Source: Clostridia bacterium (GTDB taxonomy: Bacteria; Bacillota; Clostridia; Christensenellales; CAG-917). Taken from it: a DNA stretch of 5,628 bases. The notes beneath the pieces were generated by a model. The model ran no database searches, was not told where the DNA came from, and saw only the letters and a program-made list of their open reading frames with translations. Shown in pieces: positions 1 through 4,618 of the stretch. Both the position numbers and the translations under genes were made by a program. The first letter of the stretch is position 1; every line of letters begins with the position of its first letter. The DNA lies in assembly GCA_900769205.1 (NCBI GenBank), contig CAAGFS010000038.1, forward strand, positions 1-5,628. The letters are read 5' to 3'.

Positions 1-1
1 C

Positions 2-1444
2 GCTCCCAAAGGTTGCGATACGTGGGACGCCTACTTTGCGTTTGTCGAGCAGGATAAGAACGTCACCGTGTTCCTGAACGAATACGAAGGCAACACCTGG
101 GGCTATTATACGACAACGCAATCTACGTCAAACAAGACCTACACGTCCTACAAGCAGACCGCGGACATTTCGGGCGTCGTCACCGCAACGGATATTGCGA
201 TTCTCGACAGCTTCTTCACGGTGTACGTCTATAACGAAGACGGCAGCACGAGCATTGCCACAAAGACGTGGGGCGCGGGCGGAGATTATATCACCAACTT
301 CCTAAAGCCGAGCGTCGGAAACGTGCTTACGAGCGTCGGAAGCGTGTTTGTGTCAACTGCAGAAGGCTTTGGCGGAACGTACAACGGAAGCGGCTACGTC
401 ATCGAATATCTCAACATACTCGGCTTTGGCGGTGAAAGCCAGAACGTAGGCCTGTTTGACAAGATAGGCACAGGCTCGGTGAGCGGTTTGCATTTGAGAA
501 ATATCTCGATCAGCGCAAACGGCGGAAACGTGGGCGGCATCGCAGGCGAGATTCTTGCAGGCGAAGCAAGCAGCGACGTGAGCAACGTGTCCTTCCACGG
601 CACCATCAACGTCAACTCGACGTCGAGCGCAACCGTAGGCGCATTGTTCGGCAAGAGCGCAAGAGACGTTGACAAAGCAATCGCGCTCGGCACGATAACC
701 GCAAGCGGAACGAACGTCACGACAGGCGGTGCGATAGGAAATATGAGCGGAGCGCTTTCAAATCTAGTATCTCTCGTTCAGGTTGACTCAACTGGTACGG
801 TCGGAGCGATTTCGGGCAACAACGCAACCGCAACAAACTCCTTCCATATGCAAAACGCCGTGCTCAAGCGTGACGGTTCGACGTTGACTTTCGTGAACGT
901 GAGCGGTCAGGCAATAAGCTATGCGAGCCTTATGGGCGGTTCGGTCAGCGGATACGGCGCAAGCAAGTATTATTACGACGGCACCGCTTCGGCAAACGCC
1001 AAAGGAACGTACGACGTGCTTGACGACGTGGCTATCACGACTATGGACGTGACCAACAAGTCGAATCCGTGCCAGAGCATGAGATTGAGAGACGTCGTGG
1101 ACGTGTATCTGCTTATGTACTCGCTCTCCGAAACGACCGCGACAGGCGCAAATATCGGCGGAGCAAGAGTTTACGAGATAAGCTCGTCAAGCTGGCTCGT
1201 CGGCAAGAAACACGGCACGAGCAGTTCGGACGGAATCGTGATTGCAAACGTGCAGAACGTCGCGCTTTTGAGACAACTTCGCTTTGCAACCTTCATTCTC
1301 GATTGCGACGTCACTTCCGACGATGCGCAGAAGTTTGACGGAGCGTTCTACGGCTATGTGTATCAAAACGGGCATTCTATCGCTGCAAATTGGCTTGACG
1401 GAATGTTTGAAAAGGTTGTGGACGGAGCAATCGTCACGGCTTGA
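2..1444 (+). CDS. Large extracellular GLUG-repeat (beta-helix) protein, 5'-partial
   Basis: The frame is open from base 2, so the gene begins upstream; the GTG at 68 is only an internal Val codon. The visible part is 480 residues ending at TGA, followed at once by an in-frame TAA. Residues about 123-272 look like a GLUG-type beta-helix: an F-G-G-T-Y-N-G-S-G entry motif and V-G-L-F, then four rung-like motifs NVGGIAG, TVGALFG, TTGGAIG and TVGAISG spaced 35, 29 and 26 residues apart. The sequence is rich in Gly, Ser, Thr, Asn and Val, as in secreted adhesins. Residues about 388-480 resemble the start of a second module (KFDGAFYGYVYQNGHSI, then GMFEKV), which ends abruptly. No LPXTG or other C-terminal anchor is seen. 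GLUG repeats occur in bacterial surface proteins, including IgA-peptidase-type ones; no catalytic motif is visible here. A cell-surface or matrix role is inferred. The exact function is unknown. Confidence 0.85.
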   Translation, partial: APKGCDTWDAYFAFVEQDKNVTVFLNEYEGNTWGYYTTTQSTSNKTYTSYKQTADISGVVTATDIAILDSFFTVYVYNEDGSTSIATKTWGAGGDYITNFLKPSVGNVLTSVGSVFVSTAEGFGGTYNGSGYVIEYLNILGFGGESQNVGLFDKIGTGSVSGLHLRNISISANGGNVGGIAGEILAGEASSDVSNVSFHGTINVNSTSSATVGALFGKSARDVDKAIALGTITASGTNVTTGGAIGNMSGALSNLVSLVQVDSTGTVGAISGNNATATNSFHMQNAVLKRDGSTLTFVNVSGQAISYASLMGGSVSGYGASKYYYDGTASANAKGTYDVLDDVAITTMDVTNKSNPCQSMRLRDVVDVYLLMYSLSETTATGANIGGARVYEISSSSWLVGKKHGTSSSDGIVIANVQNVALLRQLRFATFILDCDVTSDDAQKFDGAFYGYVYQNGHSIAANWLDGMFEKVVDGAIVTA

Positions 1445-1460
1445 TAAAAAACAAAAATGA

Positions 1461-1478
1461 GATATTTTTCAAAATATC
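1461..1478. other. AT-rich perfect inverted repeat after the GLUG gene
   Basis: GATATTTT and AAAATATC form an 8-base-pair inverted repeat separated by two bases, 16 bases after the stop codon of the GLUG gene. The stem is almost all A-T and no T-run follows, so it is a weak candidate for an mRNA 3'-end structure rather than a convincing intrinsic terminator. Confidence 0.3.
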
Positions 1479-1498
1479 CAATAAAATCGCACGCTATA

Positions 1499-1526
1499 TT
1501 GTAGATATTATATTATAATATATTTT
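1499..1526 (+). promoter_or_regulatory. Possible promoter in AT-rich island upstream of the three-gene cluster
   Basis: Bases about 1480-1530 are strikingly AT-rich compared with the flanking genes. TTGTAG (1499-1504) followed 16 bases later by TATTTT (1521-1526) is one possible -35/-10 pair. A perfect TATAAT lies at 1514-1519 within a 14-base palindrome (1509-1522), but it has no good -35 at 17 bases. A promoter for the downstream cluster is likely here on position and composition. Which hexamers are used is not decided by the sequence. Confidence 0.35.
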
Positions 1527-1582
1527 ATCACAGTATAGCGCGCGCAAAGAAAAGTGTGCGCCAAAGCGCAGACGAGAAAGAC

Positions 1583-1588
1583 AAAGGG
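1583..1588 (+). promoter_or_regulatory. Ribosome binding site supporting the ATG start at 1601
   Basis: AAAGGG lies 12 bases before the ATG at 1601, a slightly long spacing. The alternative in-frame GTG at 1556 has no purine-rich Shine-Dalgarno motif and would put 15 hydrophilic residues before the basic, hydrophobic signal segment. ATG 1601 is therefore preferred. Confidence 0.5.
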
Positions 1589-1600
1589 CAAAAAAACAAG

Positions 1601-2623
1601 ATGGACGCAACGCGCAAAAGCATCGTGAAACTGGTTTTCGGCATTGCCATACCCCTTCTCATCATGGTCGTCACCATGGTGATGGTAGGCATGTCTTTTG
1701 CGTGGTTTTCGGACACGGACAAAGTGACCATCACCGAAATCACGATGTCCACCGAAGAAGCGTACAAGGTGTCTTTCGGCAAAGATAAAGACGCGCTTTG
1801 CAAAAACCTGCAATATATGGGACAGACCGCTCTGACAAAAAGCGGCTATCTCATGTCAAAAGAGACGGCGGGGGACAACACCGTCCTGAAAAACGACAGA
1901 GCCTACTATTTCGTCAACGTGGTGTCTTTGGACACGCTTGGCAAAAAGGCGGATATAAAAATGTCGTTTGACAGCGTCAAAATCTACAACGTTTCAAAGG
2001 ACGAGGACGGCAACGTCGTCAACGATGGAAACGGCAATCCGATTGTCACCACAAAAGTGACTTACGACGAGACGAAGGGCAACGTTGCGGATATTCCTTT
2101 TGTGTTCACATGGTTCTTCGCACCGCACGCACAGGGAGAAGTCGGAAACTACTACGTCGGTGAAGACGGCAAAAATCACGTCATACATCTCGATCCGACC
2201 ATAGACAGCGTGTGGTACACTCCCTACGGCAGGCTCGCATTTGACGAGAGCGGAAAGGTGAAAAGCGTCAACGGGACTTCGATTGCCGCCGATTATAGCA
2301 TAAAAGAGATTAACGGCACGGAAATCACGGGGTTTGGAACGTCAAACGTGATAGAAGGCACGGCGCAACTTTTTGACTTTTACATCGTGTTTGCGCCCGA
2401 AAAACTGTTCTGGATGCAATATTTTGCGGCAGACAACGAAAAAGACTCGAACGGAAACTATATAAAAGGAAAATATACGATAGCAGACTTGTACGGTGAC
2501 GACAAGAGCAAGGCACTCGGTTCGTTTACAAATCAGATGTACTATTCCGGCATGGAATATTTCGGATCGACCTTCGAGTTTTCCGCGGTTATAGACGTCG
2601 TGAAACTCAACGAAACGGCGTGA
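1601..2623 (+). CDS. Exported protein with SipW-type signal segment (TasA/camelysin-like N-terminus), first of three
   Basis: The protein has 340 residues from ATG 1601. Residues 1-10 are basic (MDATRKSIVK). Residues about 11-33 form one hydrophobic helix, followed by F-A-W-F-S-D-T-D at 33-40. A helix ending in A-W/Y-F-S-D is the hallmark of SipW-dependent signal peptides, as in TasA and camelysin-like proteins. The rest is hydrophilic with alternating hydrophobic residues, suggesting an all-beta extracellular domain. It includes a Gly/Asn/Asp-rich turn near residues 133-143 and aromatic-rich strands such as FVFTWFFAP and FDFYIVFAPEKLFW. No catalytic motif is seen. It is the first gene of a closely spaced cluster, with 26 bases to the next gene. 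By analogy with TasA-like proteins it could be a structural matrix or fibre subunit, but I recognise no specific family beyond the signal region. Retention as a membrane-anchored protein is the alternative. Confidence 0.85.
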   Translation: MDATRKSIVKLVFGIAIPLLIMVVTMVMVGMSFAWFSDTDKVTITEITMSTEEAYKVSFGKDKDALCKNLQYMGQTALTKSGYLMSKETAGDNTVLKNDRAYYFVNVVSLDTLGKKADIKMSFDSVKIYNVSKDEDGNVVNDGNGNPIVTTKVTYDETKGNVADIPFVFTWFFAPHAQGEVGNYYVGEDGKNHVIHLDPTIDSVWYTPYGRLAFDESGKVKSVNGTSIAADYSIKEINGTEITGFGTSNVIEGTAQLFDFYIVFAPEKLFWMQYFAADNEKDSNGNYIKGKYTIADLYGDDKSKALGSFTNQMYYSGMEYFGSTFEFSAVIDVVKLNETA

Positions 2624-2643
2624 CAAGCGCTTGAAACGAATAT

Positions 2644-2647
2644 AGGA
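2644..2647 (+). promoter_or_regulatory. Poorly spaced Shine-Dalgarno-like AGGA before the second cluster gene
   Basis: AGGA lies only two bases before the ATG at 2650, too close for normal use. An in-frame stop at 2632-2634 rules out an upstream start, and later ATG or GTG codons would remove the basic N-terminus. ATG 2650 stands despite the poor site, and re-initiation after the preceding gene (26 bases upstream) may help. Confidence 0.35.
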
Positions 2648-2649
2648 CT

Positions 2650-3486
2650 ATGAACAAAACAAAACGCACACTCATCATATCTTCGCTCGTGATGGCGCTG
2701 GCACTCATCGTTACGGTGGTCAGCGTCACCGCCGCGTGGTTCAGCAACGTTGCAACGTCCCGTCAGGACGGTTTTGTCATAGATTCCGCAACGTTGAAAG
2801 AGTCTGCGACTATCGCAATCGACTCGGACGTCGGCGACAGCAACAACGCAATTTGGCCCGCCGTCGCAAAGAAAGGCTATCTTGCCCAAGGCGGAGTCGC
2901 TCCCACGGGCAAAGCGCTCAAATCGACGTCGAATATCGTTGATATAAAGGCAAAAACCGCGGTGATATACTTCCCGATAAACTTCATCGGCGCGCCCGAT
3001 CAGCACGTCGTTGACGGTCAGAACGTTGCCATAGACGGCAGAAAAGCGTTGCAAATCAGCCTTAATTACGTCACGACGGCAAAATATGCCCAAACTACAA
3101 CAGATACAAACGGCAACACCGTCATCACCGGCACCACGAAGGATTTGCGCCCCGCTTTCAACGTGGAAATGGATATGGTTTCCGTCGAAAGACAGAACGG
3201 CGGGGGATATACGATAACTCCCATCAGTATGGTCGGCGTAGATCCCGGCAACCTTTCGGGCACGGAAAACGTATATTGCAATCAACCGTCGCTTAAAAAC
3301 GGCGAGCCGGGATACAATCTGTATCTTCTCGTGATGCCCGGCGAAACGTATTATATCCGAGCAACCATTTATTTCAACAAAGTTGACGAAGAAGTCGATG
3401 CGGATTTGCTCTACACGAGCGTGTATTTCAACTTCGATCTGAAGATGGAAACCGACGTTGACGTGAGAGGATTGCCAACGGCATAA
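2650..3486 (+). CDS. Exported protein with SipW-type signal segment, second of three
   Basis: The protein has 278 residues. The N-terminus is basic (MNKTKR), followed by one hydrophobic helix at about 8-28 and then the A-A-W-F-S-N junction at 28-33, the same architecture as the gene before it. The mature part appears to be all-beta: the stretch NLYLLVMPGETYYIRATIYF and then a strand-rich end (VYFNFDLKME, residues about 259-268). From memory, this pattern (a P-G-E-x-Y stretch leading into an extended strand and an acidic loop) resembles the core of SipW-dependent secreted proteins of gut Clostridia; this was not checked by search. A loosely similar GYL segment after K-S or K-K occurs here and in the upstream protein, so the two may be distant paralogues. 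Only ten bases separate its stop from the next start. A structural matrix or fibre role is inferred, and no enzyme motif is seen. Confidence 0.85.
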   Translation: MNKTKRTLIISSLVMALALIVTVVSVTAAWFSNVATSRQDGFVIDSATLKESATIAIDSDVGDSNNAIWPAVAKKGYLAQGGVAPTGKALKSTSNIVDIKAKTAVIYFPINFIGAPDQHVVDGQNVAIDGRKALQISLNYVTTAKYAQTTTDTNGNTVITGTTKDLRPAFNVEMDMVSVERQNGGGYTITPISMVGVDPGNLSGTENVYCNQPSLKNGEPGYNLYLLVMPGETYYIRATIYFNKVDEEVDADLLYTSVYFNFDLKMETDVDVRGLPTA

Positions 3487-3490
3487 GGAG
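3485..3490 (+). promoter_or_regulatory. Strong ribosome binding site overlapping the preceding stop codon
   Basis: AAGGAG overlaps the TAA stop of the second cluster gene and lies six bases before ATG 3497. This near-ideal site fixes the start of the third gene and indicates translation from the same mRNA. Confidence 0.85.
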
Positions 3491-3496
3491 CGGACG

Positions 3497-4168
3497 ATGC
3501 ACAGAAAATATAAACTCGCACTTTTTATATCATCAATCGTCCTTATCGTTCTGGCTGTAGCCACGACGGGAGTTTCCTATGCGGTCTGGACGTCGCCCGA
3601 AGGCGACATCGGCGAAGGCACGACAACCGTTTCGCCGTCCGTGAGCGCAAACGAAGGCTATATCTGGGCAAAATACTTCAACTTTGACGTCATCGAGGAA
3701 GGAGAGGGCGGAAATTACGTTTCCGTCACGACGTTCTATGCGGACGGTGCGCAAGCCGCGGGGCTCAATTTGCAAAGAATCGTCATTCCGCAAGAGTTTT
3801 GGGTGAAGACGGACGGCACGAGACTTTACGTCAAGGATCAGCTCGAAGGGCTTGTTGCGGGCGTAGATTACAAGATATACGTCACCAAATCCATATCCAA
3901 TCAGGTGTTTATGGACGCAACGCTCAAACAACTCCCCGTGAGCGTGTATATCCCAAGCGGCGTCACCAACATCGAAACGGGCGCTTTCTGGGGACTTGCA
4001 AATCTCAAATCGGTCGTGTTTGAAAACACTCAACCTTGCACCGTGCAACCATACGCGTTTTTGGATTGTCCGAATCTCGTCACCGTCGATTTGTCTTCTT
4101 CCGTCGGCAAAATTACGGGCTTTAAGGATACGTCGTTTGTGAACTGTGGCATAAATCCCATCCCGTAA
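3497..4168 (+). CDS. Exported BspA-like leucine-rich-repeat protein with SipW-type signal segment, third of three
   Basis: The protein has 223 residues, with a start fixed by a strong ribosome site. The N-terminus is basic (MHRKYK). A hydrophobic helix spans about 8-28 and is followed by S-Y-A-V-W-T-S (27-33), a variant of the A-W-F-S junction in the two preceding proteins. Residues about 34-140 are an undefined, probably beta-rich region. Residues about 148-218 carry BspA-type (LRR_5) repeats: the motif V-Y-I-P-S-G-V-T-N-I-E-T-G-A-F, then LANLKSVVF, a second A-F-L-D-C-P-N-L-V-T-V-D-L unit and a partial third ending F-V-N-C-G. BspA-like repeats are known from surface proteins that bind host or partner proteins. 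I infer a binding or tip component exported with the two upstream proteins. The set of only two to three repeats is short for this family. Confidence 0.85.
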   Translation: MHRKYKLALFISSIVLIVLAVATTGVSYAVWTSPEGDIGEGTTTVSPSVSANEGYIWAKYFNFDVIEEGEGGNYVSVTTFYADGAQAAGLNLQRIVIPQEFWVKTDGTRLYVKDQLEGLVAGVDYKIYVTKSISNQVFMDATLKQLPVSVYIPSGVTNIETGAFWGLANLKSVVFENTQPCTVQPYAFLDCPNLVTVDLSSSVGKITGFKDTSFVNCGINPIP

Positions 4169-4211
4169 TCAAACAAATTGCTATATTTTTTTGCAAAATC
4201 ACACGCAATGT

Positions 4212-4240
4212 TTGACACAACTCGTTTGTCTTGCTATAAT
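4212..4240 (+). promoter_or_regulatory. Perfect-consensus promoter of the tRNA unit
   Basis: TTGACA (4212-4217) and TATAAT (4235-4240) both match the vegetative consensus exactly, with the ideal 17-base spacer. A TG at 4232-4233 adds an extended -10 element. Transcription should start near 4247, giving a leader of roughly 33 bases before tRNA-Ser. Such strength fits a stable-RNA promoter. Confidence 0.93.
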
Positions 4241-4279
4241 GATTAGGCTTGATAAGCGAACGAAGATTGCGTTTGTTAT

Positions 4280-4368
4280 GGAAGCGTATCGAAGTGGTCA
4301 TAACGAGGCGGTCTTGAAAACCGTTTGGGTGAAAGCCCACAGGGGTTCGAATCCCTTCGCTTCCGCCA
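4280..4368 (+). tRNA. tRNA-Ser (anticodon TGA)
   Basis: The acceptor strands GGAAGCG (4280-4286) and CGCTTCC (4358-4364) pair perfectly, with discriminator G and encoded CCA (4366-4368). The anticodon stem GCGGT/ACCGT encloses the loop CTTGAAA with anticodon TGA at 4315-4317. A long variable arm (TGGG...CCCA) marks a class II tRNA, and the T-loop is TTCGAAT. With anticodon UGA this reads serine UCA and related UCN codons. Confidence 0.97.
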
Positions 4369-4371
4369 ATC

Positions 4372-4447
4372 GCTGCTGTGGCTCAGGTGGTAGAGCACAT
4401 CCTTGGTAAGGATGAGGTCACCAGTTCAAGTCTGGTCAGCAGCTCCA
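4372..4447 (+). tRNA. tRNA-Thr (anticodon GGT)
   Basis: The acceptor strands GCTGCTG (4372-4378) and CAGCAGC (4437-4443) pair perfectly, with discriminator T and encoded CCA (4445-4447). The anticodon stem CATCC/GGATG encloses TTGGTAA with anticodon GGT at 4405-4407. The T-arm is ACCAG-TTCAAGT-CTGGT. It lies three bases after tRNA-Ser and shares its transcript; it reads ACC and ACU codons. Confidence 0.97.
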
Positions 4448-4478
4448 AATCCGTGGACAGAAGTTCACGGATTTTTTT
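4447..4478 (+). terminator. Intrinsic terminator of the tRNA unit
   Basis: ATCCGTGGAC (4449-4458) pairs with GTTCACGGAT (4463-4472), giving a 10-base-pair stem with one G-U pair and an AGAA loop, followed by a run of seven T (4472-4478). It begins at the CCA end of tRNA-Thr, so it closes the two-tRNA transcript. Confidence 0.92.
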
Positions 4479-4501
4479 ATTGCCTTTTTTCAAAAGACAA
4501 T

Positions 4502-4526
4502 AAAAATGCACGCTTGAAAAGCGTGC
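4502..4526 (-). terminator. Terminator-like hairpin oriented for the minus strand
   Basis: GCACGCTT (4508-4515) pairs with AAGCGTGC (4519-4526) in an 8-base-pair stem. On the minus strand it is followed by ATTTTTATTGTCTTTT; on the plus strand no T-run follows. It would stop transcription coming from the right before it reaches the tRNA genes. No convincing minus-strand gene is seen to supply such transcripts within the window. Confidence 0.45.
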
Positions 4527-4618
4527 GGAGCTGCCGGCGACTGCGCTACTGCAAATAAAAATACTACGTGCTTTTCTTTGCATCCGCTTGTCTTCATCAG
4601 CAGCGGTAAATCATAGTA

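Noticed and set aside
1538..1561. GC-rich hairpin GCGCGCA...TGTGCGC in the leader of the first cluster gene
   Set aside because: The stem has seven pairs with one G-U and an eight-base loop. It has no T-run and no resemblance to a known riboswitch or leader, so it is too weak to call as regulatory.
1556..1600. GTG at 1556 as the start of the first cluster gene
   Set aside because: It has no Shine-Dalgarno motif and adds 15 hydrophilic residues ahead of the signal segment. ATG 1601 has AAAGGG upstream and yields a normal basic N-terminus.
2542..3564. Minus-strand open frame of 340 codons opposite the second cluster gene
   Set aside because: It overlaps three plus-strand genes with clear signal segments and ribosome sites. 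Its product is a Cys/Arg/His-rich shadow with no recognisable domain.
3533..4048. Minus-strand open frame of 171 codons opposite the LRR gene
   Set aside because: The plus strand encodes recognisable LRR_5 repeats with a strong ribosome site. The antisense product has no coherent features.
4169..4200. Possible terminator after the LRR gene (TTGC...T-run...GCAA)
   Set aside because: Only a four-base stem can form, and the T-run lies in the loop rather than after the stem. It is not a convincing terminator, so the end of the cluster transcript is unresolved.
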